Shown: positions 33,986 to 42,471, counted from the first letter of the stretch. The stretch is 48,618 nucleotides of DNA from RGIG1995 sp045126815 (GCA_045126815.1 JBGVPD010000056.1:1-48618); one strand, 5' to 3'. The notes: generated from the sequence alone by a model not told the origin. Numbers and translations are program-made.

Positions 33986-35076
33986 AAAATACCTTTGGAA
34001 ATAACGTTACATTAACCGTTTTCGGAGAAAGTCACGGTAGCGCGATAGGCGTAGTTATAGACGGATTAGCTCCGGGACTTGACGTTGATATTGAATATAT
34101 AAATAAGCTGTTGGCGCTCAGAAGACCGTCGGGTAATATATCGACTTCAAGAAGAGAAGCTGACGAGTTTGTTATTCAAAGCGGTGTTTTTGAGGGCAAG
34201 ACGTGCGGAACACCTATTTGTATAACTATTCCGAATGCAGATACACGTTCAAAAGATTATAGTGCAACTCGTTGGTTGGCAAGACCGTCTCATGCGGATT
34301 ATACTGCAAATTGCAAGTATAAAGGGTTTGAAGATTATAGAGGTGGAGGCCATTTCAGCGGAAGAATAACTGCGGCTATTGTAGCGGCAGGGGGAATTGT
34401 GTTACCTGCATTGGCTAAAAAGGGAATATTGGTCGGTACACATATAAAAAAATGCGCACAGATTTCCGACAGAGATTTTTCAAGTGATTTAGAAAAAGAT
34501 ATAAAGTCACTTTATGAAAAGGAATTTGCTGTACTTGACGATGAGAAATCTAAAATTATGTCAGATGCAATATTAAAAGCAAAGAATGAGGGTAACAGTG
34601 TCGGAGGAATACTTGAGACTGCAATAACAGGGCTTGACGCAGGTATTGGAGAACCTATGTTTGACAGTGTTGAAAGTATGTTAAGTCATGCACTTTTTTC
34701 TGTACCAGGTATAAAGGGTGTTGAATTTGGCGCAGGATTTGCTTTAGCTGATATGTTGGGTTCTGAGGCAAATGACGAATTTTATTGTGATAATGGAAAA
34801 GTATTAACAAAAACAAACAATGCGGGTGGAATAAACGGCGGTATAACAAACGGAATGCCCATAATATTCAGATGTGCGGTAAGACCGACACCCACTTTGA
34901 GTTTAGAGCAAAATACAATTAACATTCAAAGTAAGGAAAATACAGTTTTAGCCTCAAAAGGCAGACACGATCCTTGTATTGTGCACAGAGCAAGAATTGT
35001 TGTTGATTGCATAACGGCATTGACCTTGTGTGATATTTTATCCGGAAAATACGGAACTGATTGGTTGGCAAAGTAA
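33982..35076 (+). CDS. aroC: Chorismate synthase
   Basis: Last shared step, converting EPSP to chorismate with reduced FMN. The 364-residue chain shows GESHGSAIGVVIDGLAPG, the RPSGNISTSRREAD region, RPSHADYTANCKYKGFEDYRGGGHFSGR and the C-terminal RHDPCIVHRA. It is coupled to aroB by ATGA and abuts the next gene exactly (stop 35074-35076, next ATG 35077). Confidence 0.96.
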   Translation: MKNTFGNNVTLTVFGESHGSAIGVVIDGLAPGLDVDIEYINKLLALRRPSGNISTSRREADEFVIQSGVFEGKTCGTPICITIPNADTRSKDYSATRWLARPSHADYTANCKYKGFEDYRGGGHFSGRITAAIVAAGGIVLPALAKKGILVGTHIKKCAQISDRDFSSDLEKDIKSLYEKEFAVLDDEKSKIMSDAILKAKNEGNSVGGILETAITGLDAGIGEPMFDSVESMLSHALFSVPGIKGVEFGAGFALADMLGSEANDEFYCDNGKVLTKTNNAGGINGGITNGMPIIFRCAVRPTPTLSLEQNTINIQSKENTVLASKGRHDPCIVHRARIVVDCITALTLCDILSGKYGTDWLAK

Positions 35077-36330
35077 ATGGAATACGGACTTATAGCAGAA
35101 AAGCTGGGACACAGCTTTTCGAAAGATATACATAACAAGCTTTTTGATTACGAATATGAGCTACACGAAGTAGACAGAGATAGTTTTGACCTCTTTATGA
35201 AGAAAAGGGAATTTAAGGCGATAAACGTTACTATTCCATATAAAGAGGCAGTTATACCTTATCTTGATAAAATAAGCGACACGGCGAAGAAGATAGGCGC
35301 AGTAAACACCATAGTAAACGAAAACGGTGTGCTTTGCGGATATAATACCGATTATTCGGGATTAAAACAGCTGATAGAAAAGAGCGGTATAGTTATAGAC
35401 TTCAAAAAGGTTTTGGTTCTTGGCAGCGGCGGAACGTCAAAGACCGCTTACCACGTAGCAAAAGATATGGGTGCTCGTTTTGTCAGCCGTGTATCGAGAG
35501 AGAATAAGGATGATTGCATAACATACCAAGATGCTTATGATAAACATTCGGATTGCGATGTGATTATTAATACAACACCTGTCGGAATGTATCCAAATAT
35601 AGGCAAATCTCCCGTTGATATAGATTTGTTTACGAAATTAACCGGTGTTATTGACGTTGTATATAACCCTCTTTGCACAAAGCTTGTGGTTGATGCAAAG
35701 GCGAAGGGAATAAAAGCTGTCGGCGGACTGTATATGCTTGTTTGTCAGGCGGTCGATGCATCTGAAAAGTTTGTAAACAAAAAGGTAGAGTTTTGCAAAA
35801 AGATGCAGATATACAAAGAAATAGTAAAATCTAAGCAGAATATTGTGTTGATAGGAATGCCGGGGGCTGGAAAAAGCACGATAGGTAAGCTTCTTGCAAA
35901 AGAAGTCGGTAAAACTTTTGTTGACACAGATGAAGAGATAGTAAAGCTTCTAAATAAAAAAATTCCCGATATTTTTTCGGAACTTGGCGAAAGCGGTTTC
36001 AGAAAGATAGAATGTGAAGTAATAGAAAAACTTTCTTGCTTACAGAATGCTGTTATAGCGACTGGCGGCGGCGCCGTACTTAATAAAAGGAATATGGATT
36101 TATTAAAAGAAAACGGCAGAATATACTTTATAGACAGAAATATAGAGGATATTGTTACAACGTCTGACAGACCCTTGTCGAGTAACAAAGCAGATCTTGA
36201 AAAAAGGTATAGAGAAAGATATTCTTTGTATTGTGAAAGATGTGACAAGCATATTTTGATTTGTAATGATGCGAAAGAAAATATGATGCAGATAAAAGAG
36301 GATTTTTTGAATGAAAATACTTGTGGTTAA
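35077..36330 (+). CDS. aroE-aroK: Fused shikimate dehydrogenase / shikimate kinase
   Basis: A single 417-residue chain carries two pathway steps. AroE occupies about 1-245: substrate site KAINVTIPYKEA (Lys56), NTDYSG (90-95), the NADP loop VLGSGGTSKTA (114-124) and GGLYMLVCQA (216-225). The kinase follows from about 254: Walker A GMPGAGKS (260-267), DTDEE with shikimate-binding acidic residues (283-287), GGGAV (330-334) and DRPLSS in the lid. The order dehydrogenase-dehydratase-kinase is interrupted by the separate aroQ gene downstream, whose start lies 20 bases inside this frame. All key residues of both enzymes appear intact. Confidence 0.92.
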   Translation: MEYGLIAEKLGHSFSKDIHNKLFDYEYELHEVDRDSFDLFMKKREFKAINVTIPYKEAVIPYLDKISDTAKKIGAVNTIVNENGVLCGYNTDYSGLKQLIEKSGIVIDFKKVLVLGSGGTSKTAYHVAKDMGARFVSRVSRENKDDCITYQDAYDKHSDCDVIINTTPVGMYPNIGKSPVDIDLFTKLTGVIDVVYNPLCTKLVVDAKAKGIKAVGGLYMLVCQAVDASEKFVNKKVEFCKKMQIYKEIVKSKQNIVLIGMPGAGKSTIGKLLAKEVGKTFVDTDEEIVKLLNKKIPDIFSELGESGFRKIECEVIEKLSCLQNAVIATGGGAVLNKRNMDLLKENGRIYFIDRNIEDIVTTSDRPLSSNKADLEKRYRERYSLYCERCDKHILICNDAKENMMQIKEDFLNENTCG

Positions 36331-36745
36331 CGGACCGAATTTGAATATGTTAGGGGTTAGAGAGCCCGAGATATACGGAAAGCAGAATTACGCTTATCTA
36401 TGTTCGATGATAGAAAACTATGCTTCAGATAATAAGATCGGTGTTGAAGTATATCAGTCGAACCATGAAGGTTGTATAGTTGATAAGATACAGGAAGCCT
36501 ACGGCAAATTTGACGGTATAGTGATCAATCCTGCGGCTTATACGCATACGAGCGTAGCCATTCTTGACGCATTGAAGAGTGTGGGTATTCCGACGGTTGA
36601 AGTGCATATTTCAGACGTATCCAAAAGAGAGGATTTCCGTCAGGTAAGTTATATAAGACAATACTGTGAAAAGACTATTGCCGGACACGGTTTTGACGGT
36701 TATATTGAGGCTATGGGGTATCTTAACGAAAAATACGGCAAGTAA
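36311..36745 (+). CDS. aroQ: 3-dehydroquinate dehydratase, type II
   Basis: Third pathway step. The 144-residue length and the motifs VVNGPNLNMLGVREPEIYG (catalytic Tyr in the flexible loop region), YQSNHEGCIVDKIQEA, INPAAYTHTSVAILDAL and VEVHISDVSKREDFR with the catalytic His identify the dodecameric type II enzyme, unrelated to type I AroD. The gene overlaps the 3' end of the AroE-AroK frame by 20 bases, implying translational coupling. Confidence 0.95.
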   Translation: MKILVVNGPNLNMLGVREPEIYGKQNYAYLCSMIENYASDNKIGVEVYQSNHEGCIVDKIQEAYGKFDGIVINPAAYTHTSVAILDALKSVGIPTVEVHISDVSKREDFRQVSYIRQYCEKTIAGHGFDGYIEAMGYLNEKYGK

Positions 36746-36761
36746 AAATGGGAAAAATATT

Positions 36762-37958
36762 ATGAATGTTACGATAGAAAAATCAAAGGCGGTAGGAACA
36801 GTTGATGCGCCCCCGTCAAAGAGTGTGTCTCACAGAGCATTGATTTGCGGTGCTTTAAGCGGGGATGCAACAATAAACAATATTGCTTATTCGGAAGATG
36901 TTTTAGCAACGCTTGGCTGTCTTGAAAGTTTAGGTGCTAATGTTGAAAAGGGTACAAACTTTGTAAAATTAGGCGGACTTGATCTGAACAGTATCCCTGA
37001 TGACTGTAATATGTTTTGTAACGAAAGCGGAAGTACGTTACGTTTTTTTATCCCCCTTTGTTTACTTACGGGAAAGAAAATTGTGTTAAGCGGAAGCGAA
37101 AGACTTTTTGAAAGACCGCTATCCATATATGAGAATATATGCAAGGAACAAGGTATTGAATTTATAAAGAATAGTACGTCATTAAGTGTCTGCGGTAAGC
37201 TTAAGGCAGGAGAATATACTGTACCGGGCAATATTTCGAGTCAGTTTATAACGGGACTTTTGTTTGTTCTTCCTATGTTGGAGGGGGACAGCAAGTTAAT
37301 AATTGAAGGTAAACTTGAAAGCGCGTCTTATATAGATTTAACGTTAGACGTAATGAAAGCTTTTGGCGTTGAGATAAAAAGACAGGACAATGTTTTTTAT
37401 ATAAAGGGCGGTCAACGATACGAAAGAAAAGATTATACTGTTGAGGGTGACTGTTCAAATGCGGCATTTCTTGAAGCTTTTAATTATCTCGGCGGACAGG
37501 TAGAGGTAAACGGAATTGCAGAAGATACACTTCAGGGTGACAGAGCTTATCTTGAAATGTATAAAGATCTAAAGGCGGGTAAAAAGCTGTTTGATATAAC
37601 GAATACTCCCGATTTAGCGCCTGTTATGTTTGCTATGGCGGCGTATTTTGGCGGAGCAGAGTTTGTTGGAACTTCAAGACTAAAAATAAAGGAAAGCGAT
37701 AGAGCCGAAGTTATGTCACAAGAGCTTTCAAAGTTTGGTATAGAGGTTAAAGTTTTTGAAAATTCTGTTAAGATTGAGAATGGGGAGATAAAGTGTCCTT
37801 CGAGCGCGCTTAACGGGCATAATGACCATAGAATTGTTATGGCGCTATCCCTTTTGTGTTCTGTTACCGGCGGAACGATAGAGGGGGCTGAGGCGATAAA
37901 AAAGAGTTTCCCTGATTATTTTGAAGTTATAAAAAGGTTAGGTATAAAAGTAAATTAG
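36762..37958 (+). CDS. aroA: 3-phosphoshikimate 1-carboxyvinyltransferase (EPSP synthase)
   Basis: Adds the enolpyruvyl group of PEP to shikimate-3-phosphate. Motifs are VDAPPSKSVSHRALICGAL near the N terminus, CNESGSTLRFFIPL (PEP/phosphate site) and the C-terminal ESDRAEVMSQEL and NDHRIVMAL. The ATG at 36762 gives 398 residues and begins at the conserved NVTIEKSKAVG; the longer frame runs back into aroQ and adds nothing homologous. The ribosome binding site is weak (GGGAAAA), so coupling to aroQ is likely. Confidence 0.95.
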   Translation: MNVTIEKSKAVGTVDAPPSKSVSHRALICGALSGDATINNIAYSEDVLATLGCLESLGANVEKGTNFVKLGGLDLNSIPDDCNMFCNESGSTLRFFIPLCLLTGKKIVLSGSERLFERPLSIYENICKEQGIEFIKNSTSLSVCGKLKAGEYTVPGNISSQFITGLLFVLPMLEGDSKLIIEGKLESASYIDLTLDVMKAFGVEIKRQDNVFYIKGGQRYERKDYTVEGDCSNAAFLEAFNYLGGQVEVNGIAEDTLQGDRAYLEMYKDLKAGKKLFDITNTPDLAPVMFAMAAYFGGAEFVGTSRLKIKESDRAEVMSQELSKFGIEVKVFENSVKIENGEIKCPSSALNGHNDHRIVMALSLLCSVTGGTIEGAEAIKKSFPDYFEVIKRLGIKVN

Positions 37959-37966
37959 GTGTTTTT

Positions 37967-38821
37967 ATGAAAATAGACAGTACAAAAAAATTTCTTATTG
38001 TAGGACTTGGACTTATAGGCGGATGTTACGCTATGGCATTGAAGAAGAAAGGGTTTTACGTTTCTGCAATAACGAACAATGAAGAGGATATAGAATATGC
38101 GCTTGAAAACAAGATCATAGATGAAGGTAGCGCATTTGTTGATGAAAAGCTTATAAAAAATGCAGATATAATAATATTTGCATTGTATCCGCACGTGTTT
38201 GTTGAGTGGATAAGGGAAAACGGTAATTTAATAGAAGAGGGAACGGTAATAACAGACGTAACCGGTGTAAAGGGCTGTATAGTATACGAAATTCAGTCAA
38301 TGTTGAAAAAGGGCGTTGAGTTCATATCGGCTCACCCAATGGCAGGTCGTGAAAAGAGCGGTATTAGAAACAGCGACGATGCGATATTTAAAGAAGCAAA
38401 CTATATAGTTGTTCCGACAGAGAACAATACTTTTTCGGCAATAGAGCTTTGTAAGGAGTTAGGAGAGATACTGGGATTTGCAAGAGTATCAGTTTTAAAT
38501 CCTGATAAACACGACGAGATGATAGCTTTCTTGTCACAGTTGACACACTGTATAGCAGTATCGCTTATGTGTGCAAACGATAATCCCGGACTTGTATTCT
38601 ATACGGGTGACTCTTTTAGGGATCTGACAAGGATTGCAAACATAAATGACGAGATGTGGAGTGAACTGTTTTTATTAAACAGAGAGCATCTTCTTTGTGA
38701 AATGGAAAAATATAAGAACACGTTTGAAAAACTGTATAATTGTGTTAAAAATAATGATCGAGAGGAAATGCGCAGTATGATGCGAATTTCATCCGAAAGA
38801 AGAAATAAGTTTAACAAGTAA
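37967..38821 (+). CDS. tyrA: Prephenate dehydrogenase
   Basis: Oxidatively decarboxylates prephenate to 4-hydroxyphenylpyruvate for tyrosine. The 284-residue chain starts with a Rossmann motif, FLIVGLGLIGGCYAMALKKKG, and shows VTDVTGVKGCIV and SAHPMAGREKSGI with the catalytic His. There is no fused mutase or ACT domain; chorismate mutase comes from pheA in the same operon. It lies 8 bases after aroA. Confidence 0.93.
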   Translation: MKIDSTKKFLIVGLGLIGGCYAMALKKKGFYVSAITNNEEDIEYALENKIIDEGSAFVDEKLIKNADIIIFALYPHVFVEWIRENGNLIEEGTVITDVTGVKGCIVYEIQSMLKKGVEFISAHPMAGREKSGIRNSDDAIFKEANYIVVPTENNTFSAIELCKELGEILGFARVSVLNPDKHDEMIAFLSQLTHCIAVSLMCANDNPGLVFYTGDSFRDLTRIANINDEMWSELFLLNREHLLCEMEKYKNTFEKLYNCVKNNDREEMRSMMRISSERRNKFNK

Positions 38822-38838
38822 AAGAAGGTAGATACGAA

Positions 38839-39867
38839 ATGAATATGCGTTTCAAAAGGAAATTACCCATTCCGCAGGTGATAAAAGAAGAGTATCCGTT
38901 AACTGCAGATATGGAAAAAGTAAGGGATAAAAGAGCATTAGAAATCAATAATGTGTTTCAGGGGAAATCAGACAAATTTTTGCTTATAATCGGACCTTGT
39001 TCGGCTGATAATCAAGAGGCGGTTCTTGATTATATATCGCGTTTGCGTAAGGTCGAAGATAAGGTAAATGATAAGATAATTATTATTCCGAGAATATATA
39101 CGAATAAACCTCGTACGACGGGAGCAGGGTATAAGGGGATGTTGCATCAGCCCAATCCCGATGAAAAATCGGATATGCTTAAAGGTATATTAGCAATAAG
39201 AGAAATGCACAGAAATGCTTTGAAAGAATACGGATTTACTTGTGCAGATGAAATGTTATATCCTGAAAATCACAGATACTTATCAGACCTTTTGGCATAC
39301 GTGGCAGTGGGAGCTCGTTCGACTGAGAATCAGCAGCACAGATTAACTGCAAGCGGACTTGATATTCCGGTTGGCATGAAGAACCCAACAAGCGGTGACC
39401 TTACGGTTATGATGAACTCAATTAAGGCTGCGCAGAGCGGACATACGTTTATTTATCGAGGTTGGGAAGTTGAGAGCGAGGGAAATCCGAACACTCACGC
39501 GATTTTAAGAGGGTATAGTGATTTTGCGGGTAAGAATATATCAAATTACCACTATGAGAATCTTCTTGAGGTTTTTGATATGTATCAAAAGTCAGGGTTA
39601 AAGAACCCTGCGGCAATTGTTGATACAAACCATGCGAATTCATCAAAGAAGTATCTTGAACAGATCAGAATTGCAAAAGAGATAGTAAACGACCGTAATC
39701 AGAATAACGATATAAAATCGCTTGTAAAAGGACTGATGATCGAAAGTTATATTGAAGACGGAGCACAGTGCATAGGTGAGCATATATACGGTAAATCAAT
39801 AACAGATCCGTGTCTTGGTTGGGAAAAGACGGAAAAACTTATATTTGAATTGGCAGATATGCTTTAA
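38839..39867 (+). CDS. aroF: 3-deoxy-7-phosphoheptulonate synthase (DAHP synthase, type I)
   Basis: Condenses PEP and erythrose-4-phosphate, the entry step of the pathway, although its gene is the last of the operon. The 342-residue chain shows LLIIGPCSADNQEAVLDY, RIYTNKPRTTGAGYKGM, ARSTENQQHR and VDTNHANSSKKY, as in the E. coli AroF/G/H class, which are regulated by single aromatic amino acids. Which amino acid inhibits this enzyme cannot be read off. A terminator follows at 39888. Confidence 0.92.
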   Translation: MNMRFKRKLPIPQVIKEEYPLTADMEKVRDKRALEINNVFQGKSDKFLLIIGPCSADNQEAVLDYISRLRKVEDKVNDKIIIIPRIYTNKPRTTGAGYKGMLHQPNPDEKSDMLKGILAIREMHRNALKEYGFTCADEMLYPENHRYLSDLLAYVAVGARSTENQQHRLTASGLDIPVGMKNPTSGDLTVMMNSIKAAQSGHTFIYRGWEVESEGNPNTHAILRGYSDFAGKNISNYHYENLLEVFDMYQKSGLKNPAAIVDTNHANSSKKYLEQIRIAKEIVNDRNQNNDIKSLVKGLMIESYIEDGAQCIGEHIYGKSITDPCLGWEKTEKLIFELADML

Positions 39868-39887
39868 AAGAATAAAGACAAAAATAA

Positions 39888-39926
39888 AAAGAGACTTTTT
39901 AAAATCAGTTTAAAAGGTCTCTTTAC
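39888..39926 (+). terminator. Terminator of the aromatic operon
   Basis: AAAGAGACTTTTTAAA (39888-39903) pairs, with one mismatch, to TTTAAAAGGTCTCTTT (39909-39924). Confidence 0.85.
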
Positions 39927-39940
39927 TTATGTAAAAATAC

Positions 39941-40069
39941 AAAATGAGAGTTGGTGAAAAAAACGCCAACTCTCATTTTGTATCGCGAAAACCAGACTAA
40001 AAGTTTATGTGGTTCAGTGGAGGCTATGCCCTAAAATGAAATCCCCCCGTTCCACGGTGGGATTTAATT
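39941..40069. repeat. Composite dispersed repeat (R4 hairpin, conserved tail and 3' hairpin)
   Basis: AAAATGAGAGTTGG (39941-39954) pairs with CCAACTCTCATTTT (39966-39979). The following 50 bases, TATCGCGAAAACCA to GGCTATGCC, repeat those after R3 at 22979. The end is a third module: AAATCCCCCCGT (40039-40050) pairing, one mismatch, with ACGGTGGGATTT (40054-40065) and a T-rich run, similar to 23353-23392. This is the most complete copy, about 130 bases, filling the gap between two convergent operons. Confidence 0.75.
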
Positions 40070-40522
40070 TTATTTAAATATAAGGTGTTTGATTTTTGCT
40101 AAATAGATATGCGTTTTACGAAAGAAAAATCTAAGGTAATACGAACTTCTCCAGATGAAAACGTAGAATTTGTAAAAGATATTTTTACTGCAATCTACGT
40201 ATTTTTCGTCTTTGTAGAAGCCGGACAGGATACCTATAATATCATTGTCGGTTATATCATACTCGTTGTAAAAGCAATTGTCGCCGCGAATAACGTAGGA
40301 ATCGTTTTTTATCTTAATTATTCTGTGCAAAACGTAATCTTTGTTTTTTCTTTGGTAGAGAACGACGTCGTTAACTTTAGGTTTTTTTGTCAGCTTTTCA
40401 ATAACGACGGTATCTCTTTTTTGTTTAAGCATCGGAAGCATACTTGTTCCAAGCGGTAGCTGTGCTAATACTCCGTCTTTTTCAAGTACCGTTTTGAAGT
40501 CGGGTGTTTGGCTGTTATTCAT
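40070..40522 (-). CDS. S24/S26-family peptidase with Ser/His pair
   Basis: The 150-residue product has the signal-peptidase-like nucleophile motif LGTSMLP (Ser27), a second block DVVLYQ..YVLHRI in which His66 stands where bacterial type I signal peptidases have Lys, and the GDN motif (80-82). A His in this position is the hallmark of SipW/Sec11-like enzymes. Unlike them there is no N-terminal membrane segment; the C-terminal 40 residues are aromatic and basic (FYKFYVFIWRSSYYLRFFF) and may bind the membrane. It follows the PqqD-like gene by 15 bases and is the last gene of its unit. Its substrate is unknown; maturation of a modified peptide is an inference. Confidence 0.75.
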   Translation of the reverse strand: MNNSQTPDFKTVLEKDGVLAQLPLGTSMLPMLKQKRDTVVIEKLTKKPKVNDVVLYQRKNKDYVLHRIIKIKNDSYVIRGDNCFYNEYDITDNDIIGILSGFYKDEKYVDCSKNIFYKFYVFIWRSSYYLRFFFRKTHIYLAKIKHLIFK

Positions 40523-40537
40523 TATAAAAACACCCGA

Positions 40538-40804
40538 TCATTCTAAAATAAGGTCGTTTTTGCGTAGAGTATCAAGGTAGGTCAAAACAGACTGTTTAGC
40601 TTCATCATCGGAAACGTCGTATTTTTCGGTCAGCGAAGTAATTATGTTTTCATAGGAAATATCATTTTCTAAAAGCTTGAAAATAAATTCTCCCACCGAG
40701 TTAAGTTTGATCATTCCGTTGAAGTGCTTGTTGTCCTCGCCTACGGCAAGAGCGACGGTCTGACCTGCAACACTGCGGACAATAAATTTGTATTTAAGTC
40801 TCAT
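40538..40804 (-). CDS. PqqD-family protein (RiPP recognition element fold)
   Basis: The 88-residue stand-alone protein resembles PqqD: beta hairpin (KFIVRSVAGQTVALAVG), the conserved MIKLNSVGEFIFKLLEND stretch and a winged-helix end (YDVSDDEAKQSVLTYLDTLRKNDLILE). In PQQ and other RiPP pathways this fold binds the leader peptide and presents it to the modifying enzyme. The usual radical-SAM partner is not in the window. The ribosome binding site, ACGGAG, is clear. Coupling with a S26 peptidase gene suggests processing of a peptide substrate, but this is not shown. Confidence 0.78.
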   Translation of the reverse strand: MRLKYKFIVRSVAGQTVALAVGEDNKHFNGMIKLNSVGEFIFKLLENDISYENIITSLTEKYDVSDDEAKQSVLTYLDTLRKNDLILE

Positions 40805-40821
40805 TGTATGCTCCGTACTGT

Positions 40822-41259
40822 TTATTTTTTGTTATCGTAGATCGATTCGTAGTTTTCGCTTTCAGCCTTTTTCTTTAAAAGAAGATGTCTGATAAAGAGA
40901 ACGGCAGAAGCAATCAAAATATATACTACAGCGAAAGCTATGATCAAGATGAACGATTTAGATGATTTTTTTGCATAACCTGACAGATAAATAAATATCA
41001 GGTAAAATCCAACTGTTGAGGAGATGAAGTGAAGTGAAACTCTCAAAAAAATATTAAGGTTTTTATTCACAAGAATTACGTCGGTCATGGCAAACCAAAT
41101 TGCTGCCAAGAACAGAAGGAAAAGCATTTTTAATGTTAAAAAGTTGTTTGAACCGTTTGTGAGATCAGCAAAAATGTAGAAGGCAAAGACTATACAAGTA
41201 AAAATCACACACGCCTGCTTGATCACACCTGAAACGGATTTGAGAAAAGCATTTTTCAT
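40822..41259 (-). CDS. Small four-helix membrane protein (DUF3021-like)
   Basis: The 145-residue product has four hydrophobic segments at about residues 10-32, 42-62, 70-92 and 102-125, and a charged C-terminal tail (KKKAESENYESIYDNKK). The arrangement resembles DUF3021 membrane proteins, but I do not recognise conserved residues firmly. It is encoded between the DUF4432 and PqqD-like genes with gaps of 17 bases on each side, so all four appear co-transcribed. Function unknown. Confidence 0.65.
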   Translation of the reverse strand: MKNAFLKSVSGVIKQACVIFTCIVFAFYIFADLTNGSNNFLTLKMLFLLFLAAIWFAMTDVILVNKNLNIFLRVSLHFISSTVGFYLIFIYLSGYAKKSSKSFILIIAFAVVYILIASAVLFIRHLLLKKKAESENYESIYDNKK

Positions 41260-41276
41260 AGATATATTTCACCTTT

Positions 41277-42248
41277 TCAGTCAAGATCAGAGAAGCAGAT
41301 TTCAAATGTGTTAACTATCTTTTCCTGAGCTTTGAGATATTTTTGAGTACCGTTTTCAACGTTAGCTTTAAAACCGGAATTTGTAGCTGTCATAGGTTCA
41401 AGACCGCATACGTAAGTTCCCGACTGACAAGCTTTCCATTCAAGGAAGTTGGTGAGAGCGGGAGAGAGGTAGTTAACTCTCAAACTTGTGTTTATGTCAG
41501 GATTGTCGATGCCGAAATACTTATCGGAAAGCTCGTGTTCAAAGAGCATTTCATCGAAAGAATCCTGAGGCTTTTCAAAGAAGTTCCAATCGTTAGGACA
41601 CTCTTTTGCGTGAGCAGAGAAAGGATGGCACTTAACCGAAGGAATAACGATCTTTGAGTTTTCCGACATAAGCGGATAGCCTAAGTTAAAGTGATAGAGC
41701 AAGGACAGATGTGTATCTGTAAAGCCTTCGTTTTTGATGATATCCTTAACGTATATTTTATCTTCTCCGTATTTGCAGGTAATAGTACGCTTCAAAGACA
41801 TATTTGAGCCAAAGATGATAGCTTCACGCATAATTCCGGATATTGTAACCGTGTCGCCTTCTTCGGGAATTTCAATAGAAAGCTGTTCGCAGGGAGTGTT
41901 GCTCATTCTGCCGTGGAAAGTGAGTTCGGGATTTGTTCCGTCAGCGCCTCCGTAATTTTTTAAGCCGCATGTCGTCATGAAGCCGCCGCCGAAAGAACGG
42001 AGCCATACGTTTCCGAGTTCATTGTAATATGCGGGGTTAACAACACCGTTAGGGGTGTGGAACGCCATATTTTTATTTTTATAACGGACTGTGAAAAGAT
42101 CGAGACAACGGTCGGGAAGAATTGTAAAATGGAGATTAGCGCCGTTCCAAATATCAATAGCGCGTGTGCCTTCAGCCTTACCGCCGGTAAATTTGTATTC
42201 TCTTACGTCAAAAAGTTGCATTTTGTTACCGATATACTTGTTGTTCAT
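41277..42248 (-). CDS. DUF4432 (aldose-1-epimerase-like) protein
   Basis: The product of about 323 residues has a galactose-mutarotase-like beta-sandwich signature: LHFTILPDRCLDLFTVRYKNKNMAFHTPNG, WLRSFGGGFMTTCGLKNYG, ELTFHGRMSNTP and LLYHFNLGYPL, typical of DUF4432. Conserved His and Asp/Glu residues (HGR, HFN, LEPMTATNSG) suggest sugar binding or epimerisation, unproven. I chose the ATG at 42248 because GAGGTG lies 6 bases upstream; the longer frame adds 12 residues. It heads the minus-strand operon with its own promoter. Confidence 0.8.
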   Translation of the reverse strand: MNNKYIGNKMQLFDVREYKFTGGKAEGTRAIDIWNGANLHFTILPDRCLDLFTVRYKNKNMAFHTPNGVVNPAYYNELGNVWLRSFGGGFMTTCGLKNYGGADGTNPELTFHGRMSNTPCEQLSIEIPEEGDTVTISGIMREAIIFGSNMSLKRTITCKYGEDKIYVKDIIKNEGFTDTHLSLLYHFNLGYPLMSENSKIVIPSVKCHPFSAHAKECPNDWNFFEKPQDSFDEMLFEHELSDKYFGIDNPDINTSLRVNYLSPALTNFLEWKACQSGTYVCGLEPMTATNSGFKANVENGTQKYLKAQEKIVNTFEICFSDLD

Positions 42249-42310
42249 ATACACACCTCGTTTTTTAAAATCTGTATTTGCCATTCATAAAAAATGATAT
42301 ACTTAATTAC

Positions 42311-42338
42311 ATTATATCACATTTACACATTATTTCAA
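42311..42338 (-). promoter_or_regulatory. Promoter of the DUF4432-PqqD-S26 operon
   Basis: On the minus strand, TTGAAA (42338-42333) and TATAAT (42316-42311) are spaced by 16 bases. The 304-base divergent gap (42249-42552) holds this and the nusB promoter; I see no other element in it. Confidence 0.65.
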
Positions 42339-42471
42339 GTAATTCCCAAAAAATAATCGTACAATATACCGAAAAATAGGGAGAGAAAGGTGAAATCCGG
42401 TAACATTAAAATTTTTGCGTTGATTTGCAGCAGAAATAATATGAATAATATAATAATATATTCATGTTTTA

